This document shows positions 53,398-60,639 of a stretch of DNA of 61,409 bases, in pieces. Positions within the stretch are counted from its first letter, which is position 1. Each line of letters begins with the position of its first letter. Origin of the DNA: an uncultured Oscillospiraceae bacterium (GTDB taxonomy: Bacteria; Bacillota; Clostridia; Oscillospirales; Oscillospiraceae); assembly GCA_947587025.1 (NCBI GenBank), contig CANPXW010000003.1, forward strand, positions 1 through 61,409. Direction: 5' to 3'. The notes below the pieces were generated by a model. It had not been told where the DNA came from. It did not search any database and saw only the letters and a program-made list of their open reading frames with translations. The position numbers and the translations under genes were made by a program.

Positions 53398-55011
53398 TTA
53401 CTTCTCCGCGCCGTTGACGCGCCTCTTCGTCACCAGCAGGATGACCGCTGCGGCCACCAGGATGGCGCCGGCCACGTAGAAGATCGTGGTGCCGATGCCG
53501 CCGGTGCTGGGCAGCTCCATGCCGGTCAGGTTCTCGATATTGGTCTGGCCCATGGCCGTGCCCTCAGCGGGTTCCAGGGTGAAGCTGAAGCCCTCGGTGC
53601 CGGTCACACCGGTCAGCTCCGGAGCGTCAGACTCTACGTCATGCTCAGCGCTGACGGTGAAGTCCTTCGGGTCGATGGCGTTGTAGCCGTCGGGCGCCTT
53701 GGTCTCGACCAGCTTGTAGTCGCCGTCGTCCAGGCCCTTGCCGTAGAACTTGGCATTCTCGGCTTCGCCCTTCTCATTTTTCAGCGTCTTCTGCTCCAGG
53801 GGCACAGGCAGCCACTCCTTCACGGCTCCTTCGGCGTCCTCGCCAAGCTGCTTGCCCTTCTCGTCCAAAGCGACAGCGCCATCGGTGTCGGGGGCCACCT
53901 TCTTGTACAGCGCGAACGCAGCGCCGGTCAGGGGCTTGCCGTTGCCGTCGACCTTGTTCACGTCCAGGTCAAAGGTGAAGACCACGACCTTGTCTTCAGG
54001 GGTCTTGCCGGTGCCTTCCTCATAGGGGTTGTTGCTGTACTCGATGTGCATCTCGTTGGGGTTGCCGACGCCGCCGATAACGGCGCTGTCCAGCAGCTTG
54101 GAGGTGTACTCCACCGTGATCGTGTTAAGGTCAGCCGCATTGAAACCGGCGATGCTCTTGATGTCAGTGAACGTCACATCGAAGGTGCAGCCATCGGCGC
54201 CAGGAACGCTCACGGAGTAAGCGCTCTTATCAACCTCCTTGCCGTTGAGCTTGACAACAACGTCATTGTTGAAGGACAGGCCTTTGCTCTCCTTATCGTG
54301 GAAGGCCAGCTTATAGCTCTTATAGGAAGAGGTGGTGCCGGCGGGGATGGTGGCCGTCAGCTGGAAGGGAACGTCGTCGCCGATGTCGTAGTCGGCGCTG
54401 TCCTGCCAGCCAGTCTCACTGTCAGCGGCGGAGTCGTTCACGTCCTTGACCTTCTTCTCGGAGGAGGGTTTCTCCTCCTTGGTGGTCACGTCAACGGCGG
54501 CGCGGCCGGCGGTGTCCAGCATGACCAGGGACTTCACGCCAACGCCTTCCCCGTCAGCGGCGGCCGTGGTCTCGACGATCAGGTAGTAGCCCTGCTCAAC
54601 ATTTTCAAATACGTTCCCGGCAGCTGTGATGTCAGTAGGCATGCCCTTGATGGCCTCGTACACCGCGTCCGCGAACTTGCGGACAGCGTCGGCGTCAGAG
54701 CTGTGCTCCTCAAGGTACTTGATGACGGCCTCGTCTGAGCCCACCCCGGCAGCTTCCTGCATGGCAGCACTGTAATCGGGATCCACGGTATAGGAGAAAT
54801 GCTCGTTGTCCTCGGAAGTGGTCAGCGTCATCAGCTGATAGGCAGCGTATACGCCGCCGGTCGAGCTTCCGTCACTCTCTTTGACCGTGATAGTCGTCCT
54901 GACGTTTTCGCTCAGTCCTGGGACCAGTCCAGCCGCGAAAGCGCTCGCGCCCAGGCTCAGGACCAGGGTCAGCACCATCACGATGCTGAGCAGTTTCTTG
55001 ATGCTTCTCAT
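53398..55011 (-). CDS. Major pilin, isopeptide-forming, LPXTG-anchored (SpaH/EbpB family)
   Basis: 537 aa from the ATG at 55009-55011 (MRSIKKLLSIVMV). Signal peptide ends near ASAFAAG. An N-terminal pilin domain (TTITVKESDGSSTGGVYAAYQLMTL; VEQGYYLIVETTA) is followed by a Lys-rich strand (TTKEEKPSSEKKVKD), where the pilin-motif lysine is likely, a D2-like domain, and a C-terminal Cna-B domain with KVDGNGKPLTGAAFALYK and the E-box LVETKAPDGY. The sorting signal is LPSTG, then a helix and KRRVNGAEK. Self-made Lys-Asn isopeptide bonds would lock the domains. The gene is adjacent to srtC, as is usual for a pilus backbone. Confidence 0.93.
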   Translation of the reverse strand: MRSIKKLLSIVMVLTLVLSLGASAFAAGLVPGLSENVRTTITVKESDGSSTGGVYAAYQLMTLTTSEDNEHFSYTVDPDYSAAMQEAAGVGSDEAVIKYLEEHSSDADAVRKFADAVYEAIKGMPTDITAAGNVFENVEQGYYLIVETTAAADGEGVGVKSLVMLDTAGRAAVDVTTKEEKPSSEKKVKDVNDSAADSETGWQDSADYDIGDDVPFQLTATIPAGTTSSYKSYKLAFHDKESKGLSFNNDVVVKLNGKEVDKSAYSVSVPGADGCTFDVTFTDIKSIAGFNAADLNTITVEYTSKLLDSAVIGGVGNPNEMHIEYSNNPYEEGTGKTPEDKVVVFTFDLDVNKVDGNGKPLTGAAFALYKKVAPDTDGAVALDEKGKQLGEDAEGAVKEWLPVPLEQKTLKNEKGEAENAKFYGKGLDDGDYKLVETKAPDGYNAIDPKDFTVSAEHDVESDAPELTGVTGTEGFSFTLEPAEGTAMGQTNIENLTGMELPSTGGIGTTIFYVAGAILVAAAVILLVTKRRVNGAEK

Positions 55012-55076
55012 ACTTTGGTTTCCCTTCCTCAAAAAATTTTCTGCTTTCTCTTTAATAACAAGGGCATTTGCCCATA

Positions 55077-56876
55077 TTAGAAGTTGCCGGAGAAGGTGGC
55101 CGAGTTGTTCTCCACGTCGGAGTCGGCGTCCAGCATCTCAACGCTCTCGCCGTCGAAGTGGAGCACGGCGGCGGTGTTGTCCACCGCGAAGCCATCGCTG
55201 TCCTTGAACTGCACTTCCACCTGGACCTCGGTCAGCGGCTCGATCTCGCAGTTGTGCTCGTCGAAGAAGCCGATGTTATAGACGACCATCTGGCCGGCAG
55301 TCAGTTCGCTCTCATCCAGCTTCGCGGAAGCCTGGGCCAGGCGCTCGGCGTAACGCTCCGGGTCGCTCTCGGCGGTGACTTTGTAGGCGATGAGCCGGGC
55401 GTCCTCCGGCAGGCCGGCCTCGGGGCCGTAGGAGGCGGTGACGACCACGTCGTCGTTCTCGAAGGTCTTCTGCCGCAGGCTGGCCGCCTGGACCTGGGCC
55501 TCGTCCGGGTCCTCAACGCCCTCGGGCAGCTGGAAGCAGGCCACGTCGTGCAGGTGCTCCTGCTCGCCGCAGGCAAGCTCGCCGGCCTCGTTGTAGCAGG
55601 CCTCGGTGTGGAAGTGCTCGCTCATGCCGCACACCAGGATGGGGCTCACCCCGTCCAGGCCGGGGATGGCGTAGCACTCGCCGGTGTGGGTGTGGGGAGC
55701 CACGCCGCACACGTAGTTCATGTTCTCGTCCATGCAGTTGGTGCTGTGCTCGTGTTCGCTCATGCCGCACACCAGCACGGGCATCGCGAAGTGGGGAACG
55801 CCGTCCTCGGCGATCTGGACCAGGTCGTCCTCGATCTGGACGATGCCGTCGTCGATCTCCGCGATCTCGGTCTCATCGGCCACAGCCTCGTCGGCAGCGG
55901 TCTCGGTCTCAGCGGCCTCGGTCTCAGCGGTCTCGGGGGCCACGTAGCAGGCCTCGCTGTGCTCATGCTCGGGCTTCGTGCAGGTCAGGGTCATCAGGTA
56001 GCACAGGTCGGTGTGCTGGTGGGGCCGCTCGATGGTCTGCTCGTAGGTATAGAAGCAGTCGGCGGTGTGGATGTGCTCGTTGACCTCGGTCATGCCGCAG
56101 GTGCGCTCGGTGATCTCGGTGCCGTCCTCCAGGACGGTGGTGGTGTAGCAGTCGTCGGTGTGGGTGTGCAGGATGACCTCGGGCTTGGAGCACACCAGCC
56201 GCTTCTCGGTGATGAAGCAGGCGTCGGAGTGGGTGTGGCCCTCGCTCTCGCTCTGGCCGCAGGTCAGCTCCATGGTCTCCACGTTGGCCCAGCAGGCGTC
56301 GGTGTGGGTGTGGCCCATGCTCTCGGGCTCGGTGCAGGTCAGCTCGGTGACCAGTTCGGTGGCGTAGCAGGCGTCGGAGTGGGTGTGGCCCTCGCTCTCG
56401 GGCAGCCCGCACACGTTCACCAGCTCCTCCACGTAGCAGTTCTCGTCATGGGTGTGGGGCTCCACCTGGGGCAGGGGGCAGACCAGCGCGCCGCTCTCGT
56501 CGTAGCAGTCGGCGGTGTGCATGTGCGCCAGGAAGTCGGCGTAGCCGCAGATCACGCTGCCGGCCTCGTCATAGCAGTCAGCGGTGTGCTGGTGGGCCGC
56601 AGCGGTGCAGGCCAGCCCGATGACGGCCTGGGCGCTCTGCAGGACCTGGCCTTCCTCATAGCCGCAGGCCAGCTGGGCCGTGTAGCACTCGTCGGTGTGC
56701 TGGTGGGCCTCCAGCCCGCAGTAGGTGTCGCGCTCCATGGCGATAGCGGGGAGGATCAGCGCGTAGGTGGTGACGAACACCACGATCGCTGCGGGGACGG
56801 CCACCACACGCTGCCAAAGCCGGCGCTTGGCATTTCCACGGGCCATCCGCTCGACCTTTCTCATCATATTCTCCAT
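55077..56876 (-). CDS. Surface protein with 15 His-x-His-x3-Cys repeats, first gene of the pilus operon
   Basis: 599 aa from the ATG at 56874-56876 (MENMMRKVERM), 7 bases after GAGGAGG. N-terminal helix VVAVPAAIVVFVTTYALILPAIAM acts as anchor or uncleaved signal. Then come 15 units of the type GHTHTDACY, alternating with Cys-Gly pairs (CGLPESEG, CGMSEHEH), to about residue 470, interrupted by an acidic Glu/Ala stretch (about 300-345). The C-terminal 130 residues form a beta domain. The regular His/Cys ligands suggest metal binding or disulfide-locked knots. Relatives usually continue into Cna-B domains and LPXTG; this one ends after SATFSGNF without anchor. Confidence 0.8.
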   Translation of the reverse strand: MENMMRKVERMARGNAKRRLWQRVVAVPAAIVVFVTTYALILPAIAMERDTYCGLEAHQHTDECYTAQLACGYEEGQVLQSAQAVIGLACTAAAHQHTADCYDEAGSVICGYADFLAHMHTADCYDESGALVCPLPQVEPHTHDENCYVEELVNVCGLPESEGHTHSDACYATELVTELTCTEPESMGHTHTDACWANVETMELTCGQSESEGHTHSDACFITEKRLVCSKPEVILHTHTDDCYTTTVLEDGTEITERTCGMTEVNEHIHTADCFYTYEQTIERPHQHTDLCYLMTLTCTKPEHEHSEACYVAPETAETEAAETETAADEAVADETEIAEIDDGIVQIEDDLVQIAEDGVPHFAMPVLVCGMSEHEHSTNCMDENMNYVCGVAPHTHTGECYAIPGLDGVSPILVCGMSEHFHTEACYNEAGELACGEQEHLHDVACFQLPEGVEDPDEAQVQAASLRQKTFENDDVVVTASYGPEAGLPEDARLIAYKVTAESDPERYAERLAQASAKLDESELTAGQMVVYNIGFFDEHNCEIEPLTEVQVEVQFKDSDGFAVDNTAAVLHFDGESVEMLDADSDVENNSATFSGNF

Positions 56877-56901
56877 CGTTTTTCCTCCTCGATGTTTCAT
56901 A

Positions 56902-56919
56902 GAGTACTAAACTCCACGA
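56902..56919 (+). repeat. Left inverted repeat of the switch
   Basis: GAGTACTAAACTCCACGA, the exact reverse complement of 58260-58277; the match stops at the neighbouring base on both sides. The inner GAGT-ACTAA-ACTC symmetry looks like two short recombinase arms around a 5-base core. Confidence 0.9.
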
Positions 56920-56955
56920 AAAAGCGGGGAGGACCGGCTCTCCGGTCCTCCCCGC
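56919..56955 (-). terminator. Strong terminator of the recombinase gene
   Basis: Perfect 14-bp stem, 56924-56937 with 56942-56955, 4-base loop, followed on the minus strand by TTTTT running into the left repeat. It lies 19 bases after the recombinase stop and insulates the pilus operon. Confidence 0.95.
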
Positions 56956-56973
56956 CTGTGGCTCCTGCGTCGC

Positions 56974-57973
56974 TCAGAGCCCTGCCTGGGACAGCTTGTT
57001 CATATTGCTGCGCTTCAGGTCCATAGATGCGTGCACATATCGGTTCAGGGTGATGGAGGTATCGGAATGACCCAACACCTCGCTGAGGCTTTTCAGCTCA
57101 AAGCCCACCTCCACGCTCCGGGTGGCAAAGGTGTGCCGCAGGGTGTGGAAGTGCACCCCCTCCAGGCCGCAGAGGTCCGCGAACTTTTTTATCCGCAGCT
57201 GGACCACTCTTGGCTCCATATACCGCTCCGTGCCGGTGAGGACGTAGCAGTCCGGCCCGCAGCCCTCCATCTGCCGGCACAGATCCGACACACTCTCGGA
57301 CATGGGTATGGCCCGCACGGCGGCGTCGCTTTTAGGACTGCCCACGACCACATGGGTCCTGCTGCCGCCGTCACCGTCCAGCACCCGCAGCCGCTGCATG
57401 GTGGCGTCGATGAAGATGACACGCTGCTCCATATAGATGTTGCCCCACCGCAGGGCGCACAGCTCTCCCAGGCGCATACCGGTCAGCAGCGCCAGCAGCG
57501 TGCCGAACTTACAGCAGTCCATGTCCCGGCGCAGAAAGGATACGAGACGATCCTGCTCTTCACGGGACAGCACCCGTATCAGTTTGCGCGGCTCTCTGGG
57601 GATGCGGATATACAAGCCCGGAGAGACCGCCCAGCCCTGGCCGGCCGCATATATCAGGATGGAGCGCAGCACCGTCAGTATGTCACGGCGGGTCTTGGAT
57701 GCCAAGCCTTGCTCCAGCATGCTCTGGACGAACGCCTCTATCACCTGCATGTCGACGTCGCCGGTACGCAGGCTTCCCAGTGCCGGGGCGATGTGGCGGC
57801 GCCAGGTGACTTCATATTTTAATATAGGTGGAGTCCTTTACAGCCAGCTTTCGGCCCCTGAGCCACCGTGTGCCCGCCTCGTTCACATCGTGAAGTAGCT
57901 CTGACGGCGGCTGGGGCATAGAATAGTCTCGCAGCGGCAGCGATACAGCGCGGCCGGTCATCTGTTGTTTCAT
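56974..57973 (-). pseudogene. Tyrosine recombinase (integrase), split by a one-base frameshift
   Basis: The C-terminal 258 residues (ATG-in-frame at 57750) hold the catalytic set: Arg in TGMRLGELCALRW, the KSDAAVRAIP lysine hairpin, HTLRHTFATR (H-x-x-R), LGHSDTSITLNRYVH (His and nucleophile Tyr). The N-terminal part starts at ATG 57971-57973 (MKQQMTGRAVSLPL), runs through TRWLRGRKLAVKDSTYIK and stops at TGA 57812-57814. Removing one A from the run at 57817-57820 joins the two as STYIKYEVTWRRHIAPALGSL, a normal SAM-like core-binding domain; the repaired protein has about 332 aa. An inactivated gene, a phase-variable A-run or a sequencing error are the options. Confidence 0.85.
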
Positions 57974-58026
57974 GATATGATCTCTCCCTGATATAGATTT
58001 GAGCCGCCATCATGCCACAGCGCACA

Positions 58027-58055
58027 TTGACAGCTCATAAAATGAAAACTATAAT
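58027..58055 (+). promoter_or_regulatory. Perfect-consensus sigma-A promoter inside the invertible segment
   Basis: -35 TTGACA (58027-58032), exactly 17 bases, -10 TATAAT (58050-58055), start near 58062. On the plus strand there is no gene to serve: transcripts run over the direct repeats and the right inverted repeat into a terminator at 58302. After inversion it would drive the pilus operon. It is divergent from the recombinase gene. Confidence 0.9.
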
Positions 58056-58104
58056 AAAAAATAATTTGGGCGATGCGCGGCCGAAGGCCCGTATTTTCCC
58101 TATA

Positions 58105-58184
58105 TTTTCCATTCAAAGACGGCCTCTGATTTCCTGTATTTTCCATTCAAAATATTCTCTGATTTCCTTCTTTTTCCATTCGAA
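58105..58184 (+). repeat. Three iteron-like direct repeats
   Basis: TTTTCCATTCAAA at 58105-58117 and 58139-58151, and TTTTCCATTCGAA at 58172-58184; periods of 34 and 33 bases, about three helical turns. CTCTGATTTCCT also recurs before copies two and three. Candidates for accessory recombinase sites or a regulator's operator. Confidence 0.75.
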
Positions 58185-58259
58185 AAAAATAATCACAAAA
58201 ATCAAAAAATATTGAGCCATTTTTCGCGGGCAAGTCGTCTTGTATTAGTGAAAAGGGAG

Positions 58260-58277
58260 TCGTGGAGTTTAGTACTC
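58260..58277 (-). repeat. Right inverted repeat of the switch
   Basis: TCGTGGAGTTTAGTACTC, the exact reverse complement of 56902-56919. Confidence 0.9.
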
Positions 58278-58301
58278 AACGATTTCTAATATCACACAAC
58301 A

Positions 58302-58333
58302 AAAAAGCGGCCTGTTATCCAGGTCGTCTTTTT
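58302..58333 (+). terminator. Terminator just outside the right repeat
   Basis: AAAAAGCGGCCTG (58302-58314) pairs with 58320-58333 (one bulge, one G-U), TTATC loop, ending in CTTTTT. It would stop transcripts leaving the invertible segment in the present orientation. Confidence 0.8.
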
Positions 58334-58351
58334 CGGTTGAATACTCCGTTC

Positions 58352-58420
58352 AAAAGAAAAACGCCCCTGACCGACGAATAGGGATCTGCAAGCAGGTCCC
58401 CATCGTCTTCAGGGGCGTTT
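58352..58420 (-). terminator. Terminator of tRNA-Arg(CCT)
   Basis: AAACGCCCCTGA (58359-58370) pairs with TCAGGGGCGTTT (58409-58420); inside, GACGA pairs with TCGTC and a GGGA/CTGC arm with GCAG/TCCC, making one long hairpin. The minus strand continues TTTTCTTTTG. Six bases after the tRNA 3' end. Confidence 0.85.
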
Positions 58421-58425
58421 CAACG

Positions 58426-58502
58426 TGGCACCCATGAGACGATTCGAACGTCCGACCTACCGCTTAGGAGGCGGTTGCTCTATCCTGCTGAGCTACATGG
58501 GC
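58426..58502 (-). tRNA. tRNA-Arg (anticodon CCT)
   Basis: 77 bases with encoded CCA. Acceptor GCCCATG pairs with CATGGGT, D arm AGCTCAGCAGGATAGAGC, anticodon stem ACCGC/GCGGT with loop CTCCTAA (anticodon at 58466-58468), T arm GACGTTCGAATCGTC. Reads AGG. Confidence 0.96.
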
Positions 58503-58523
58503 GCGTGCTGTGACATTGTAAAC

Positions 58524-58557
58524 GAAAACCGGGCCCGTGTCAAGCCACGGACCCGGT
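58524..58557 (-). terminator. Terminator of the V-ATPase operon
   Basis: ACCGGGCCCGTG (58528-58539) pairs with CACGGACCCGGT (58546-58557, one mismatch), 6-base loop, followed on the minus strand by TTTTCGTTT. It lies 13 bases after the subunit D stop. Confidence 0.85.
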
Positions 58558-58569
58558 GCTTTCGGGCTT

Positions 58570-59223
58570 TTATCGCTCGTAGTGGTGAGCGTTCTGCAGG
58601 ACCATTTCCTTCACCTTGATCAGGCGGACCTTGGTGGAGGACTCGTTTTCCGCCAGCTTCATGGTGATGTAGCGGATATTCTCCTGCAGCTCCGGGATCA
58701 TCACGTACTCCAGGGCGTTGACACGCCGGCGGGTCTTTTCGATGTCCTCGGCCAGCAGCTGCATGGTCTTCTCCACCTGGGCCAGCTCCAGCATGTCGTT
58801 GAACACGTCGAACAGCCGGCGCAGCGCGTCATCCAGCTCGCCGCTGGTCTGGGCAAAGCCGTAGGGCAGCTCGCCGGTCTGGTCCGGGGACTGGTTCTGA
58901 AAGTCGTAGACCGGCACGTTCACGCTCATGATATTCTTATGGCTCACGCCCAGCTCCACCCGCTGACGGGCGTACAGCAGGCTCTGCTCCAGCATCTCCG
59001 GGCTCATCACCGCGCTGGCCATGCTCATGGCGGCGAAGGCCTCGGACAGGCCCTGGTCCACCTTCTCCCGCAGCTCCTTGTTGCGGCGGACGATGTCCAT
59101 GAACTGGCGCATCTCCTCGTCCCGCTTGTCCTTTAAGAGCTTGTGGCCGCGGGTGGCGGTGCGCAGACGCCCCTTGAGCTGGTTGAGCACCATTCTTGTG
59201 GGGGTCACAGCGCTTTTCGGCAT
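58570..59223 (-). CDS. ntpD: V/A-type ATP synthase subunit D
   Basis: 217 aa. Central rotor-stalk subunit of the V/A-type ATPase, linking A3B3 to the membrane ring. The long N- and C-terminal helices that form the antiparallel coiled coil are clear (TRMVLNQLKGRLRTATRGHKLLKDKRDEEMRQFMDIVRRNKELREKV; KTMQLLAEDIEKTRRRVNALEYVMIPELQENIRYITMKLAENE). The ALE-VMIP phrase is a family hallmark. It is the last gene of the operon, 33 bases after subunit B. In anaerobic Clostridia such enzymes pump protons or sodium ions; the ion cannot be read from this subunit. Confidence 0.95.
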   Translation of the reverse strand: MPKSAVTPTRMVLNQLKGRLRTATRGHKLLKDKRDEEMRQFMDIVRRNKELREKVDQGLSEAFAAMSMASAVMSPEMLEQSLLYARQRVELGVSHKNIMSVNVPVYDFQNQSPDQTGELPYGFAQTSGELDDALRRLFDVFNDMLELAQVEKTMQLLAEDIEKTRRRVNALEYVMIPELQENIRYITMKLAENESSTKVRLIKVKEMVLQNAHHYER

Positions 59224-59256
59224 AAGATCACCTCGCTATCCGGACCTGGGTCCGGC

Positions 59257-60639
59257 TCATTCCTCGGCCTTCTTGGGCATATACTTCTCGATCTGCTCCA
59301 CCTTGACGCGTTTCAGCTCGCTGCGGGGCAGCAGGCTTAAGAGCTCCCAGCCCAGGTCCAGCGTCTCGATGATGGAGCGGTTGGTCTGGTTGCCCTGGTT
59401 GACGTAGCGCTTTTCAAACTCGTCGGCAAAGTGGGCGAACTTCTTGTCCGTCTCGCTCAGAGCAGCCTCGCCCAGGATGGTCATCAGCTCCTTGGCCTCC
59501 TTGCCGGAGGCGTAGGCGGAGAACAGCTGGTTCATGGTGCCGGCGTGGTCCTCGCGGGTACGGCCCTCGCCCACGCCCTTGTCCTTCAGACGGGTCAGGC
59601 TGGGCAGCACGTCCACGGGGGGCACGATGCCCTTGCGGTGCAGCTCACGGGAGAGGATGATCTGGCCCTCGGTGATGTAGCCGGTCAGGTCGGGGATGGG
59701 GTGGGTCTTGTCGTCCTCGGGCATGGTCAGGATGGGGATCATGGTGATGGACCCCTTCTTGCCGATACGCCGTCCGGCCCGCTCGTACAGGGTGGCCAGG
59801 TCGGTGTACATGTAGCCGGGGTAGCCGCGGCGGCCGGGCACTTCCTTCTTGGCCGCAGAGACCTCGCGCAGGGCCTCGGCGTAGTTGGTGATGTCGGTGA
59901 GGATGACCAGCACGTGCATGTCCTTCTCGAAGGCCAGGTACTCGGCGGCCGTCAGGGCCATACGGGGGGTGGAGATGCGCTCCACGGCGGGGTCGTTGGC
60001 CAGGTTGGAGAAGACCACGGTGCGGTCGATGGCGCCGGTGCGCCTAAAGTCGTTGATGAAGTACTCCGACTCCTCGAAGGTGATGCCGATGGCGGCGAAG
60101 ACCACCGCGAAGCTCTCGTCGGTGCCCAGCACGCGGGCCTGACGGGCGATCTGGGCGGCCAGGGCGGCGTGGGGCAGACCGGAGCAGGAGAAGATGGGCA
60201 GCTTCTGGCCGCGCACCAGGGTGTTCAGCCCGTCGATGGTGGACACGCCGGTCTGGATGAACTCGGCTGGGTAGGCGCGGGCGGAGGGGTTCATGGGCAG
60301 GCCGTTGATGTCCTCGTACTTCTCCGGCAGGATGGCGGGGCCGCCGTCGATGGGCTCGCCCATGCCGTTGAAGACCCGGCCCAGCATGTCCTCAGACACG
60401 CCCAGCTGCAGCGGGTGGCCCAGGAAACGGACCTTGGAGCCGGCCAGGTTGATGCCCTGGGCGCTCTCGAACAGCTGCACCACGGCCACGTCGCCGTCTA
60501 CCTCCAGGACCTTGCAGCGGCGCTTCTCCCCGTTGGGCAGCTCGATCTCCGCCAGCTCGTCGTAGGTGACGCCCTCCACGTTTTTGACCATCATCAGAGG
60601 GCTCGCTATCTCACTGATCGTCTGATATTCCCGGATCAC
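59257..60639 (-). CDS. ntpB: V/A-type ATP synthase subunit B
   Basis: 460 aa, GTG start at 60637-60639 overlapping the subunit A stop. Regulatory, non-catalytic subunit of the A3B3 head. Typical segments: [68 protein letters not shown], where a degenerate P-loop replaces GxxGxGKT as expected for B, then [45 protein letters not shown] and [24 protein letters not shown]. Confidence 0.97.
   Translation of the reverse strand: MIREYQTISEIASPLMMVKNVEGVTYDELAEIELPNGEKRRCKVLEVDGDVAVVQLFESAQGINLAGSKVRFLGHPLQLGVSEDMLGRVFNGMGEPIDGGPAILPEKYEDINGLPMNPSARAYPAEFIQTGVSTIDGLNTLVRGQKLPIFSCSGLPHAALAAQIARQARVLGTDESFAVVFAAIGITFEESEYFINDFRRTGAIDRTVVFSNLANDPAVERISTPRMALTAAEYLAFEKDMHVLVILTDITNYAEALREVSAAKKEVPGRRGYPGYMYTDLATLYERAGRRIGKKGSITMIPILTMPEDDKTHPIPDLTGYITEGQIILSRELHRKGIVPPVDVLPSLTRLKDKGVGEGRTREDHAGTMNQLFSAYASGKEAKELMTILGEAALSETDKKFAHFADEFEKRYVNQGNQTNRSIIETLDLGWELLSLLPRSELKRVKVEQIEKYMPKKAEE

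Larger units (their letters stand above)
56902..58277. mobile_element. Invertible DNA segment with promoter and recombinase (candidate phase-variation switch)
   Basis: Bounded by perfect 18-bp inverted repeats at 56902-56919 and 58260-58277. Inside are the recombinase gene (56974-57973), its terminator (56919-56955), a perfect sigma-A promoter pointing right (58027-58055) and a set of direct repeats (58105-58184). Flipping the 1340-base interior would turn that promoter toward the pilus operon, about 240 bases ahead of the first ATG. In the orientation given, the operon has no promoter of its own within reach: only 25 bases separate the repeat from the ATG, and a terminator shields it from recombinase transcripts. 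Confidence 0.75.

Noticed and set aside
55030-55032. TTG start giving a 544-aa pilin
   Set aside because: The ATG at 55009-55011 begins a standard signal peptide and the extra residues would include the ribosome-binding site.
58105-58184. Three 33/34-base-spaced repeats considered as a short CRISPR array
   Set aside because: The intervening bases are partly repeated too, the repeat is only 13 bases, and there is no cas gene nearby.
58235-58248. A promoter immediately before the right inverted repeat (TTGAGC...TTGTAT)
   Set aside because: Spacing of about 22 bases is too long; the perfect promoter at 58027-58055 explains the layout better.
43150-58502. Direct duplication of a tRNA 3' end as attL/attR of an integrated element
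   Set aside because: The two tRNA-Arg genes share only the generic GTTCGAATC of the T loop at their 3' ends; no extended identical segment was found.
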